From: an uncultured Eubacteriales bacterium
GTDB taxonomy: Bacteria; Bacillota; Clostridia; Oscillospirales; CAG-272
Assembly: GCA_958352145.1 (NCBI GenBank)
Contig: CATWNM010000007.1
Coordinates: 5,889-69,888, forward strand
Length of the DNA: 64,000 nt
Reading direction: 5' to 3'
Below the pieces are notes generated by a model that ran no database searches, was not told where the DNA came from, and saw only the letters and a list, made by a program, of their open reading frames with translations. Below are positions 9,292 through 19,087 of the stretch, in pieces. A program made the position numbers and the translations under genes. Numbering within the stretch: the first letter of the stretch is position 1; each line of letters opens with the position of its first letter.

Positions 9292-10115
9292 TGAGATTTG
9301 CACTGGCCGCATTTGCGGATGAGGCGGATCACAGTATAGCAAGACAAATCATCGCCCTGCGTGAAAACGGTATTTCGTATCTGGAAATTCGCGGCGTAGA
9401 CGGCGAAAATGTTTCGAATATTACCTTGGCGAAAGCGAAAGAAGTGCGCGCGGAACTGGATGCAAACGGCATAGCCGTATGGTCGCTTGCTTCGCCCTAT
9501 GGCAAGATCAAAATCAGTGATGATTTTGCACCGCACCTTGACGAGTTCAAGCGCGGACTGGAACTTGCGCATATTTTCGGCGCAAAGCATCTTCGTCTTT
9601 TCAGTTTTTATGTTCCCCACACAGGGGCAGACACGTATATCAATGAGGTAATGGAGCGCCTGGATTCGTTCCGCACGGCTGCAAAGGGAAGCGGGATCAT
9701 GCTCTGCCATGAAAACGAAAAAGGCATTTACGGCGATATCGCCTTCCGCTGTGCGCATATCCACCGGACATTTCCCGATATCAAAGCCGTGTTCGATCCT
9801 GCAAACTTTGTGCAGTGCGGGCAGGATACGTGTGCTGCATGGGAAGCTCTTTGCGGCTATGTGGAATACATGCATATTAAAGATGCACTTGCGGACGGCA
9901 CCGTTGTTCCTGCGGGAAAGGGCGTTGGCAATATCCCGTATCTTCTCGAACGATATCGAGGCGAGGTACTGACGCTTGAACCGCATCTGTCCGTGTTTAA
10001 AGGACTGGAAAATTTGGAAGCAGACGAACGATCCAGGATTGGAAATGATCGCTACGCTTCGAAGCGGGCGGCGTTTGACGCTGCGGCAGTGGCACTAAAG
10101 GAAATTATGAAATGA
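9291..10115 (+). CDS. Second sugar phosphate isomerase/epimerase (TIM barrel)
   Basis: 274 residues, same superfamily as the preceding gene but a distant paralogue. Barrel segments HENEKGIYGD, FDPANFVQCG, YMHIKDAL and TLEPHLSVF supply the expected Glu, Asp, His and Glu metal ligands. The ATG at 9291 forms a TGATG junction with the upstream stop; a GTG one codon earlier is also possible. The pair probably acts in sequence or on two epimers of one sugar (inference). Confidence 0.88.
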   Translation: MRFALAAFADEADHSIARQIIALRENGISYLEIRGVDGENVSNITLAKAKEVRAELDANGIAVWSLASPYGKIKISDDFAPHLDEFKRGLELAHIFGAKHLRLFSFYVPHTGADTYINEVMERLDSFRTAAKGSGIMLCHENEKGIYGDIAFRCAHIHRTFPDIKAVFDPANFVQCGQDTCAAWEALCGYVEYMHIKDALADGTVVPAGKGVGNIPYLLERYRGEVLTLEPHLSVFKGLENLEADERSRIGNDRYASKRAAFDAAAVALKEIMK

Positions 10116-10128
10116 AATGGAGGCAGTC

Positions 10129-11298
10129 ATGAAAAAAATTAAACTCGGGATCATCGGAATTGGGAATATGGGCAAGGGGCACCTGCAAAATGTGATTGAT
10201 GGAAAATGTCCCTCGGTCGAGGTGGCCGCCGTCTGTGATATTGACGAAAAACAACTGGAATATGCGAAGGGAAAGCTGCCGGGCGTTCTTTGTTTTACGG
10301 ATGCGATCAAAATGCATGACAGCGGAGAAGTCGACGCTGTGTTGATCGCCGTACCGCACTACGACCATCCCACTTACGCAATAGAATGTTTCAAACGCGG
10401 GATTCATGTTATGATTGAAAAACCTGCGGGCGTATACGCAAGGCAGGTGCGTGAGATGAATGAGGCTGCGGACAAAGCAAATGTAAAATTCGGCATTATG
10501 TTTAATCAGCGTACAAATCCGCTTTATGCTAAGGCACGCGAGATCGTGCAAAGCGGCGCGCTCGGTAAGCCAAAGCGCCTTGTTTGGATCGTGACAAACT
10601 GGTATCGCACGCAGGCATATTACGATTCGGGCAGTTGGCGTGCTACATGGAACGGAGAGGGCGGGGGCGTGCTGCTGAATCAGGCACCGCATAATCTTGA
10701 CTTGTGGCAGTGGATTTTCGGTATGCCGAAAAAAATCCGTGCTTTTTGCAGTTTTGGAAAATATCACAATATCGATGTCGAGGACGACGTTACGATTTAC
10801 GGCGAGTATGAAAACGGCGCCTCCGCTGTTTTTATTTCCACTACGGGTGAAGTCCCCGGTACAAACCGTTTGGAAATTTCGGGCGATCGCGGAAAAATCG
10901 TGATTGAAGGCGGGAAGTTAAAATGGTGGAAGTTGTCTGTACCCGAGCGCGAATTCTGTTTCACTGCAAAAAAGGGATTCGCCGTGCCTGAAAAGACCTA
11001 TGAGGAGTTTTCGGATGAGGTGGTAGAGGGACATCCTAAGGTACTGGAAGCATTCGCCAAGGCGATCCTTTTTGATACCGAGCTTATTGCCGATGGCAGA
11101 GAGGGACTGAATTCGCTCTCTATTTCCAATGCTGCGTATATATCGGCATGGACAGAAACATGGGCGGAGATCCCCACTGACGAAGCCCTTTTTGAACAGC
11201 ATCTTGCAGAGCTTTGCAGCCGAGAAACGGGCGCGAAAAAGGCGGGAGATGCCGAATCACTCGACGCCTTGCGCGAACGTTGGAGGGTCAGATGGTGA
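10129..11298 (+). CDS. Gfo/Idh/MocA-family NAD(P)-dependent oxidoreductase
   Basis: 389 residues. The N-terminal Rossmann domain has GIIGIGNMGKGH and the family motif EKPAGVYARQ, whose Lys serves in catalysis; the C-terminal alpha/beta domain includes GGGVLLNQAPHNLDLWQW with the conserved His. Members oxidise hydroxyls of sugars, sugar phosphates or inositols. The start is ATG 10129 with GGAGG five bases upstream rather than the in-frame ATG at 10117, which would put that site inside the gene. Third gene of the operon. Confidence 0.9.
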   Translation: MKKIKLGIIGIGNMGKGHLQNVIDGKCPSVEVAAVCDIDEKQLEYAKGKLPGVLCFTDAIKMHDSGEVDAVLIAVPHYDHPTYAIECFKRGIHVMIEKPAGVYARQVREMNEAADKANVKFGIMFNQRTNPLYAKAREIVQSGALGKPKRLVWIVTNWYRTQAYYDSGSWRATWNGEGGGVLLNQAPHNLDLWQWIFGMPKKIRAFCSFGKYHNIDVEDDVTIYGEYENGASAVFISTTGEVPGTNRLEISGDRGKIVIEGGKLKWWKLSVPEREFCFTAKKGFAVPEKTYEEFSDEVVEGHPKVLEAFAKAILFDTELIADGREGLNSLSISNAAYISAWTETWAEIPTDEALFEQHLAELCSRETGAKKAGDAESLDALRERWRVRW

Positions 11299-11302
11299 CG
11301 CC

Positions 11303-12139
11303 GTGAATGTATTTGCGCTGATGCTGCTTGTTGCCACGTGTTACACGTTTACCTCGCTGAGCGATAAATCTGCCATTACCGAGGCAAAGCTTTCGGGCAA
11401 TATGTTCACGTTTCTCATGTGCGCATCGATGTCCGTTTTTTTGGCAGTGAGCTTGCCTTTTCAGGAAATCTATTTTCTGCTGTCGTGGCAGGCGTTTGCG
11501 GGAATTTTATTTGTCTCGCTTTGCAAAATGCTGGAGTTTCAGATGAGTGCGCTTGTTTTGCGGCAGTTATCGGCGTTTGAATTAAAAGCGTGGCTCGGCA
11601 TAACGCTGTTTGCATCGTATATTACCGATATATGCTATGGCGCACCCCTACGATTTTTAAAGCTTGCGTGCATCACGGTAACCGTTTGCGGTCTTGCACT
11701 TGTGGCAAGATCGGGACGAGGCCGTCAGATAGAATACCGAAAGATCCTATTGCCGCTGGTACTGTATCTTGCTGCAAAGTACGGCTACGGTCTTGTGATC
11801 AAAGCTTTTACACCGTATGCATCGTCTGCCATGCTGCTTCTGCCTGCTTTTGTGCTGATTGCAATCATTCTGCTGCCTACGGTGACAATCGCGCAGCTTC
11901 GAGCCAGCCGCAGCGGCATACAAAAGGTTGTCCTTGCCCGCATCCCCAACACTGTTGGTATACTTGCGGAAAATGCGGTCATCTCTGTCAGCCTTACGAG
12001 TTATTCATTTATTCAGCCGATGGTATTGGTAGGGCTGTTATTTATCCGCCTGTTGCGAAAAGAGTGTTGTTCGGTGCCCAGTCTATTCGGCAGTATCCTC
12101 TGTATTCTTGGTTTGTTTGCCTTTCAGATCTTAGGATAA
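11303..12139 (+). CDS. DMT-superfamily (EamA-like) membrane transporter
   Basis: About 278 residues, hydrophobic throughout with eight to ten predicted helices in two similar halves, as in drug/metabolite transporters. Start GTG at 11303, four bases after the preceding stop, with only a weak GGTGA upstream. As the only transport gene of the operon it may move the sugar or its product across the membrane (inference). Last backbone-like gene before the island: base composition becomes more AT-rich soon after. Confidence 0.75.
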   Translation: MNVFALMLLVATCYTFTSLSDKSAITEAKLSGNMFTFLMCASMSVFLAVSLPFQEIYFLLSWQAFAGILFVSLCKMLEFQMSALVLRQLSAFELKAWLGITLFASYITDICYGAPLRFLKLACITVTVCGLALVARSGRGRQIEYRKILLPLVLYLAAKYGYGLVIKAFTPYASSAMLLLPAFVLIAIILLPTVTIAQLRASRSGIQKVVLARIPNTVGILAENAVISVSLTSYSFIQPMVLVGLLFIRLLRKECCSVPSLFGSILCILGLFAFQILG

Positions 12140-12179
12140 ATTAAAAGAAGAACCAATGAGAAGTTTTAAGCAAACAGCC

Positions 12180-12330
12180 TTGGAGGTGACGGAAACAAAG
12201 AAGATAAGCAAAAAAGGTAGCGGTAGCTCTATAACGGGAATTCCTATTTACAGCTTTTCGCAGATTTTTACCGATTTTTAGAGATTTTGGCACCATAAGG
12301 GCACTATTTAGAAAAATTGAGCGGCACTTT
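12180..12330 (+). pseudogene. Remnant of an integrase 3' end and element right-end DNA
   Basis: This stretch resembles 38100-38235, the end of the second integrase and what follows it. Shared blocks include AGGYGACGGA, CTATAACGGGAA, TTTACAGCTTTTC and GGCACCATAAGGGCAC, in the same order and orientation. The reading frame is closed by stops, so only a scar remains. It means an older element of the same family once ended here, directly next to the 12331-12375 repeat. Confidence 0.6.
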
Positions 12331-12375
12331 GACAAAGTGAAAACCCTTGAAAACGTAGTGCTTTCAAGGGTTTGT
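12331..12375. repeat. Left copy of 45-base direct repeat (candidate attachment site)
   Basis: Matches 38334-38378 at 42 of 45 positions in the same orientation. It begins GACAAAGTGAAAACCCTTG and folds into a 14-bp stem (one mismatch in this copy). The other copy touches the CCA end of tRNA-Ser, so the repeat is the best candidate for the att core of the island. From 12376 to about 12690 follows AT-rich DNA in which I see no supported gene. Confidence 0.65.
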
Positions 12376-12689
12376 GGTATAAGGAATATAGAAAAGATAA
12401 TTTCGGCTGTTTTGCAAAAAACTTTGAATCTATAGTTTATTATTGAAGTTATATTTGATAAAAATGTGTAATTTAGATATAAAGTCTGCTTTGCTGTTTT
12501 CGTAAACTGCTTCGTTCTTACACCGATGCTTGTTGCAGAACGAAGTAATTGCTTTGCAATAATTGTATTTTTTTCGTTTTAGAAAGCACTTCAAAAACAA
12601 AACGATTTGGGTTGAAAAATCAAAAGATTTATTATGTAATGGGCTGGTTATTGTTATTACCTCTGAACGAATTATATCACAATCAAATT

Positions 12690-13586
12690 TTATATTCCAT
12701 GCTTTGCAAAGCAAAGTCGCCTTTTCTCATATCTTTCTCCATTATCTTTTCTAATAAAAAACGGTAAAGTAACATCGGTAATCGGCAGTATGCGGTCTTG
12801 CGATTTTGTAGGGGCCATTTCGGTAATTGTGGTCGTGCCGGGTGGAACTTTGAACGGTAATTGCTCAACGACAGCAAAACGCTTGTTTTTCAAATCAATA
12901 TTGCTCCAACGCAAGCCGAGAACTTCATTACGCCGTAGTCCGTAAAGACCGCTTAAAACAAATATCATTTCTCACTCATTACCTGAACCCAATGCCATAA
13001 GGTGCTGCATTTGCTCGACCGTATAGGGGGCGGGCGCTTTTGCGTCTTTGCCGAACTTCATTAGTATATCTCTTGTGGGATTTGTTTCAATATAGTGATA
13101 TTTCCGTGCCGCTTCAAACGCAACGCTTAATATTCGTTGCGTATAACGGCAAGTGCTGGTTGACAATCCTTTGTCGGAAAGCCGTTTTAACATATTGTCA
13201 ATCATCGCCGGCGTCAGCTTTTTCAGAGGAACATTCCCGATATATGGAACAATATGGTTTTTGATGTGGCATTTATATCCCGAAAAGGTGCTTGGTCGTA
13301 AATTGGCTTTGCCGTGAATCTCAACCCATTCCTCTAAATATTCCTGTACGGTCTGTTTGGCTTCGACAGCCTTAATCGGCTCATAACTCGGATTTGTCAG
13401 TTTAACACGCATTTCCGCTTCATGGTCTAACGCTTCTTTCTTTGTCAGAAATCCTCGTTTGCCGTATGTTTTATATCCATTAGCCGTTTTATAGCGTATA
13501 AACACATCATAAACGGTTCCGGCTCTCGCTGTACTGCCGCCGTCAGCAGTGCGCTTATTTTTTACTTGGCGTGTGGTAACAGACAT
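12690..13586 (-). pseudogene. Tyrosine integrase, broken (in-frame TGA and lost C-terminus)
   Basis: The first 204 codons encode the N-terminal arm-binding and core-binding domains of a Tn916-type tyrosine recombinase (YKTYGKRGFLTKKEAL, LRPSTFSGYKCHIKNHIVPY). Reading then stops at TGA (12972-12974) and resumes in the same frame with the catalytic segment LSGLYGLRRNEVLGLRW. The second integrase of this window has Trp at that codon (EWEM), so a TGG to TGA change is the simplest cause. Similarity ends near PITDVTLPFF at about 12750; the His-x-x-Arg, His and Tyr catalytic residues are missing. It is oriented opposite to the intact island end. Confidence 0.85.
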
Positions 13587-13740
13587 TTAATCACCTCCTG
13601 TCCCCGCTGTGGGACAGGTACAATATCGGTTGTACCAATCCCATATGGCTTTGTCTGCAAGTAAACAGCGATTCCCGTTTTGTATATACTCAAGCTATCA
13701 TACTTTAGTTCCTAAATATCTCCTTCTTTAAATCCCGGGA
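13587..13740 (-). pseudogene. Excisionase remnant upstream of the broken integrase
   Basis: Minus-strand translation of 13587-13690 gives LEYIQNGNRCLLADKAIWDW, nearly the same as the intact excisionase at 36617 (LEYIQNGNRRLIADSAIWDW), ending GGD and a TAA that abuts the integrase ATG. Just upstream the frame is lost through a small deletion around GATAGC, and the N-terminal half is not recognisable. Confidence 0.75.
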
Positions 13741-13814
13741 GCGGAGGAATAAGCCTCAGGCTTTCATTTTGCAGTCGAAGTACATTACATCTTCACTTTT
13801 CTTGGTTGTATTTC

Positions 13815-14684
13815 TTATGCCTTTCGTTGTGCAAGAATCCAATTCAAAATGTTTTCATCATCGAAAAGAATATTACCGCCGCCGTGGTAGTTATAAATGC
13901 CACGGCTGTTAAAGTATTCGTTATCGGGGATTTCTACAATCAATCGTTCACTAATTTGTTCATCTGTATATCCCTTTTCACGGTAAGCCGCTTGCAGACT
14001 GCTATAAGCGGATCGTGCTTTTTCAGAACCGTAATACTCATCGTTTTCAGCCATAAAGATATATACGGCTACATCATTTTGAACTATTGGCTCATAAGCA
14101 CCGTCCCATTGAGACGCACCGTGCAGATACGCTGCATACAAATCAGGGCGCATTGATACCGCCTGCGACATTGTTTCGCCTCCTGCCGAATATCCGGCGG
14201 CGTAAACTCTTGCCGGATCGACTGCAAAATTATCTATGAAGTATTTCGTCAGTTCAATCGCTTGTCTTGCAGATGTTTCGTGCCAATCGGTAAATTGAGC
14301 AGAAACCACAATCATATCTTCTGCAAGTTCTGTCCATACCTGAAAGCCACTCCATTTCAAATTATTGCCCGAAGAATCTTCGCCAAACCACATCATATCG
14401 TAACCCGGCATAGTCATCATCAAGGGATAAGTCTTGCTTTCGTCGTAATCCTCCGGCAAGTAATAGCTATAATGAATCTCGCCGTCATTACCGTTCAAAA
14501 TCTGTTCAGAGAAAATACCGGTTTTTTCGGATAAGTTTTCTGTTTCGCTCCGTGTTTTCGATTCGGCAGCAACAGATTCAGGCACCTTATTACTTTCGGA
14601 ATCATCTATCGGCTGATTTACCGAGCAAGCGGTAATCAAAAGTGAAATTATCAATATGGTAGATAGAACCACTTCCTTTTTCAC
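13815..14684 (-). CDS. Lipid-anchored alpha/beta-hydrolase (esterase/peptidase-like)
   Basis: 289 residues with signal peptide and lipobox LLITAC (Cys20), so anchored outside the membrane. The catalytic set can be traced: nucleophile elbow GYSAGG, acid in MAENDEYYG and His in YNYHGGG. The fold looks like the esterase-D/PHB-depolymerase or prolyl-oligopeptidase-like group; the substrate is unknown. Last gene of the minus-strand redox cluster 13.8-24.3 kb. A second lipid-anchored hydrolase (19775) and a broken third (23249) lie in the same cluster. Confidence 0.85.
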   Translation of the reverse strand: MKKEVVLSTILIISLLITACSVNQPIDDSESNKVPESVAAESKTRSETENLSEKTGIFSEQILNGNDGEIHYSYYLPEDYDESKTYPLMMTMPGYDMMWFGEDSSGNNLKWSGFQVWTELAEDMIVVSAQFTDWHETSARQAIELTKYFIDNFAVDPARVYAAGYSAGGETMSQAVSMRPDLYAAYLHGASQWDGAYEPIVQNDVAVYIFMAENDEYYGSEKARSAYSSLQAAYREKGYTDEQISERLIVEIPDNEYFNSRGIYNYHGGGNILFDDENILNWILAQRKA

Positions 14685-14713
14685 TTATTCCACCTCGCTT
14701 TGAAAGACTGTTG

Positions 14714-15553
14714 TTAATGCAGTTTTGTCAGCATTTCCACAACCGACGGATCGTAGTGGGAGAAAAACAGGCTTTCCTTTTCGTCCAATGCTCGGATTGC
14801 GTTCATATCGTTTTCGTCAAGTGCAAAATCAAAGACATTGAGATTTTCCGCCATACGCTCCTTATGGGTGGATTTCGGGATTACCACAACATCGCTTTGC
14901 AGGAGGAAACGGAGAGCAACCTGTGCGGCACTTTTGCCGTGCTTTTTGCCAATCTCATTCAGTACGGGATTGGAAAAGAAATCCTTTCTGCCCTCGGCGA
15001 ACGGGCCCCAAGATTCGTGCTGTACGCCGTATTTTTCCATATATTCGTGGGCTGATTTCTGCTGTTGGAAAATATGCGTTTCCACCTGATTGATCGCAGG
15101 TTTTACCTCGACAAAGCTGCACAAATCCACCAATCTGTCTGGATAAAAATTGGAAACACCGATTGCCCGAATCCAGCCTTCTTTATAGGCTTCTTCCATT
15201 GCCCGGTAAGTACCGTAGTAATCATTAAAGGGCTGATGAATCAAAACAAGGTCGATATACTCGGTTTGCAGTTTGCGTAAGGATTCTTTCAGCGATTCCT
15301 TTGCTTTTTCATATCCTCCGTTTGTAATCCAAACCTTTGTGGTAATAAAGAGTTCGTTACGGGAAACGCCGCACTTGCTGATAGCATTTCCGACCGCATC
15401 TTCGTTGCCGTATGCTTGTGCCGTATCAATCGAGCGATAGCCGACGCTGATTGCGTCCAGTACGCAGCGTTCACATTCTTCGTTTGACACCTGATATACG
15501 CCGTAGCCCAGCTTTGGCATTTTGATTCCGTTATTCAAAGTTACATACTCCAT
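14714..15553 (-). CDS. Aldo/keto reductase
   Basis: 279 residues, full length for an AKR3/AKR5-type NADPH-dependent carbonyl reductase. Catalytic tetrad segments: SIDTAQAYGNE (Asp and Tyr), FITTKVWITN (Lys) and DLVLIHQP (His). The nucleotide-binding tail has VVIPKSTHKERMAEN. It reduces aldehydes, ketones or quinone-like compounds; the exact substrate cannot be read. 12 bases separate it from the CMD-cupin gene upstream. Confidence 0.92.
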   Translation of the reverse strand: MEYVTLNNGIKMPKLGYGVYQVSNEECERCVLDAISVGYRSIDTAQAYGNEDAVGNAISKCGVSRNELFITTKVWITNGGYEKAKESLKESLRKLQTEYIDLVLIHQPFNDYYGTYRAMEEAYKEGWIRAIGVSNFYPDRLVDLCSFVEVKPAINQVETHIFQQQKSAHEYMEKYGVQHESWGPFAEGRKDFFSNPVLNEIGKKHGKSAAQVALRFLLQSDVVVIPKSTHKERMAENLNVFDFALDENDMNAIRALDEKESLFFSHYDPSVVEMLTKLH

Positions 15554-15566
15554 AATTGATTTCTCC

Positions 15567-16322
15567 TTATTTTACATTTTTATAATCTTCGTTTCTTACA
15601 GGCTCACACCATTCGGTATGTGTGTTTTCTCCCGGTACTTCCACCGCAAGATGAGAGAACCAACTATCCGGTGCTGCACCGTGCCAATGCTTCACGCCTG
15701 CCGGAATATTGATAACATCCCCTGCTGTCATACAAATCGGTTTCTTGCCCCATTCTTGATAGAAGCCCCTGCCGGCAACACAGACCAAAATCTGACCGCC
15801 GCCCTGATCGGCGTGGTGGATATGCCAGTTATTTCGGCACCCCGGTTCAAAGGTCACATTGAAAATACCCACCTGTTCTTGGGACACAGGGGCAAGATAA
15901 CTTTGCCCCGCAAAATACTGTGCAAAGGCATCGTTCGGCTGCCCGATCGGGAACAGCATAGATTTTTCATAAGCGGTTTTTTTGTCCGCTTCGTCTGTTT
16001 CATCTTTCCAAATATCTTTTGCTAAGCAGAAAGCCGCCCACGCTTTGGGCCAGCCTGCATAAAAGGCTGCGTGCGTAATAGTTTCGGCGATTTCGCTTCT
16101 TGTGATTCCATTCGCTTTTGCCGATTCCAGATGATGAACGAAAGAGGTATCTGTAAGCCCTTGAGAAAGAAGCGCCACTACGGTTATCAAAGAGCGTTCT
16201 TTCAGAGAGAGTTTGTCCTCTCTGCTCCATACCTGACCGAAAAGCACGTCGTCATTGAGTTCTGCAAATTTAGGCGCAAATTCTCCGAGGGCGGTTCTTC
16301 CCGCCGTTTGCTTTACTGACAT
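15567..16322 (-). CDS. Carboxymuconolactone decarboxylase-like domain fused to a cupin
   Basis: 251 residues. Residues about 10-105 are a CMD/AhpD-like helical domain (LSLKERSLITVVALLSQG, then THAAFYAGWPKAW); the usual CxxC redox pair of AhpD is absent, so a peroxidase role is unlikely. Residues about 130-245 are a cupin barrel with HIHHADQGGGQ and GVKHWHGA, whose His residues would bind a metal. This CMD-cupin fusion is common in clostridial redox clusters; its reaction is uncertain. Member of the minus-strand operon. Confidence 0.85.
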   Translation of the reverse strand: MSVKQTAGRTALGEFAPKFAELNDDVLFGQVWSREDKLSLKERSLITVVALLSQGLTDTSFVHHLESAKANGITRSEIAETITHAAFYAGWPKAWAAFCLAKDIWKDETDEADKKTAYEKSMLFPIGQPNDAFAQYFAGQSYLAPVSQEQVGIFNVTFEPGCRNNWHIHHADQGGGQILVCVAGRGFYQEWGKKPICMTAGDVINIPAGVKHWHGAAPDSWFSHLAVEVPGENTHTEWCEPVRNEDYKNVK

Positions 16323-16356
16323 ACTGTTGCCCTCCTAACATATTGATATATCGTTA

Positions 16357-16806
16357 TCAGAGATTTTCTGATAATTTATGGGCCTCGGAACGGTTGGTTG
16401 CCATACCTGCGTATTTCATTCCGTAAAGTCCTGCAAAGCGTTTCATCGTATATTCTCCGGCGTCCAACATCCATTTTTCCGGTGCTGCGCCTTGAAAGAG
16501 GAAATAGAGCGTTCTGCCAGACAATGAACCGTTTTCTACCAACCCGTAGAAACGATCCAGCATATTTCGTACCGAGCCGCAGATGTTGTGCCAGTACAGC
16601 GGAGAGCCAATAACAATTACCTCTGCCTGTTCCATTTTCGCAATAACCTGACCGAACTGATCGTCCTCGAAATGCTGCCCGTAACTTCCGATTCTGTAAT
16701 CTGTCAAATTCTGCGTTTCATATTCTTTTCCTTTCAGAAGCTCTTTTGCAAGGGCGGCGGTATTTCCGCTCTGATTCGGGCTTCCGTTGATAAATAAGAT
16801 GTTCAT
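16357..16806 (-). CDS. Small NADPH-dependent FMN reductase-like flavoprotein
   Basis: 149 residues with a flavodoxin-like fold: phosphate-binding loop NGSPNQSGNT after the first strand and the isoalloxazine-side segment GSPLYWHNICGSVRN. Cytosolic, no signal peptide. Shorter than the usual 175-200 residues of the family, ending soon after GMKYAGMATN. Probably moves electrons from NAD(P)H to FMN or quinone-like acceptors. Confidence 0.85.
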   Translation of the reverse strand: MNILFINGSPNQSGNTAALAKELLKGKEYETQNLTDYRIGSYGQHFEDDQFGQVIAKMEQAEVIVIGSPLYWHNICGSVRNMLDRFYGLVENGSLSGRTLYFLFQGAAPEKWMLDAGEYTMKRFAGLYGMKYAGMATNRSEAHKLSENL

Positions 16807-16827
16807 TTGTTATTCCTCCTATAAAAT

Positions 16828-17846
<1,019 letters not shown>

Positions 17847-18383
17847 CTATACATTTTTGCCCATTTCATAGGCTTCAGCCATAGCCGGGGTACCCAGTAT
17901 CGTGCCTTTTTCATAGACGCCTGTGCCGTAAATAACGCCCATTTCTTTTGCACCGTTTACGCAGTCAGCATAGCCGCGGAAACAGGCAAGTGTGGTTTCC
18001 ATAGACGATTTATCTTCATCGGCGGCAGTCATAATATAGTAAAACTCTTTGTTTTTCACCTCTAGCCAGCGGGCAACCGTCCTGTCGATAACCGCTTTTA
18101 ACTGTGCGTCAATGGAATAGAAATAAACAGGGCTTGCAAGCACAAGTACATCGGCGTCGATCATTGCCTGCAAAATTTCTGCCATATCATCTTTGTAAGC
18201 GCACTCGCCGCCGTGTTCACGGCAAAAATAGCAAGCGCGGCAAGGCGTTACTTTTTTGTTTGCAACATTGATTTTGGTTACATTGTTGCCGGCTTCCTTT
18301 GCTCCACGCATAAATTCATCACAGAGTAAATCGGAGTTGCCGCCGCCCCGGGGGCTGCCGGATAAGATAAGTACATTTTTCAT
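17847..18383 (-). CDS. Flavodoxin-family NAD(P)H-dependent oxidoreductase with cysteine motif
   Basis: 178 residues. The FMN phosphate loop is SGSPRGGGNSD and the flavin-side strand VLVLASPVYFYS. After the second strand it carries CRACYFCREHGGEC, a Cys cluster like that in iron-sulfur flavoproteins (Isf type), so a 4Fe-4S centre is possible. Cytosolic. Lies between the broken AKR and a lipid-anchored flavodoxin in the same operon, fitting a short electron-transfer chain (inference). Confidence 0.87.
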   Translation of the reverse strand: MKNVLILSGSPRGGGNSDLLCDEFMRGAKEAGNNVTKINVANKKVTPCRACYFCREHGGECAYKDDMAEILQAMIDADVLVLASPVYFYSIDAQLKAVIDRTVARWLEVKNKEFYYIMTAADEDKSSMETTLACFRGYADCVNGAKEMGVIYGTGVYEKGTILGTPAMAEAYEMGKNV

Positions 18384-18403
18384 TGTTCAAATTCTCCTTG
18401 TTT

Positions 18404-19087
18404 TTAATTTTTATAACCAAGTTCGTCAAGCCACTCGTCAACGGCGCTTTCTGCCTCGGCTACATTGTTGCCCGCATAGGTAAAGTAGTTGTCGGCTAAT
18501 ACGGTTGAATCCGGACAAAGTTCCTCCAGAGTAGAAATGCTGCCCGCACCCGACGAGCTGCCGTTATGCGTAAAAAACGGAATGATTGTTTTTCCCGACA
18601 GGTCATATTCTTCGAGAAAAGACCAAACAGGCATTGGCAGATCGTACCACCAAATCGGGAAGCCAATAAAGATAACATCGTATTCAGCCATAGCCTCTTT
18701 ATCTATGTGAGAGGAAAGGGGTGGGCGAGTACCGCTGTTAAGTTCGTCTTGCGCCCGATCAAATACATCGTCGCTTGTATAATTGACTTCGGGCGTAATT
18801 CTAAATAATTCACCGCCTGTTTTATCAGAAATCCAGTTCGCAACCTGCTGTGTATTGCCCGACCAAGAGAAATAGGCGACCAAGATATTAGAATCACCTG
18901 CCACGCTTTCTTCGGAGGCGCTGTCAGCGGGATCCTCTGTGTTGTTGTCTGTGACAGCGTTATCATTATTCATAGTGGCACCGATGTTGTCCGCAGCGTT
19001 ATTGCTTTGCTGGTTGCAGGCGGACAGAGAGAGAACGCAGCCAACACATAAAACAAGCGAAATCATTGATAATAAAATTTTCTTCAT
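18404..19087 (-). CDS. Lipid-anchored flavodoxin
   Basis: 227 residues: signal peptide with lipobox SLSAC (Cys24), a 40-residue Asn/Asp-rich linker, then a flavodoxin domain. The FMN phosphate loop SWSGNT is at residues 74-79 and the aromatic shield segment FIGFPIWWYDLPMP follows. The lipobox places the domain outside the membrane, unusual for flavodoxin, which normally works in the cytosol. The start overlaps the stop of the membrane protein at 19084 by four bases (ATGA), so the two are probably made together. Confidence 0.88.
   Translation of the reverse strand: MKKILLSMISLVLCVGCVLSLSACNQQSNNAADNIGATMNNDNAVTDNNTEDPADSASEESVAGDSNILVAYFSWSGNTQQVANWISDKTGGELFRITPEVNYTSDDVFDRAQDELNSGTRPPLSSHIDKEAMAEYDVIFIGFPIWWYDLPMPVWSFLEEYDLSGKTIIPFFTHNGSSSGAGSISTLEELCPDSTVLADNYFTYAGNNVAEAESAVDEWLDELGYKN

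Noticed and set aside
12430..12714. 94-codon minus-strand frame in the AT-rich gap after the left repeat
   Set aside because: Low-complexity, Lys/Asn/Phe-rich, no ribosome site, overlaps the tail of the broken integrase; likely non-coding.
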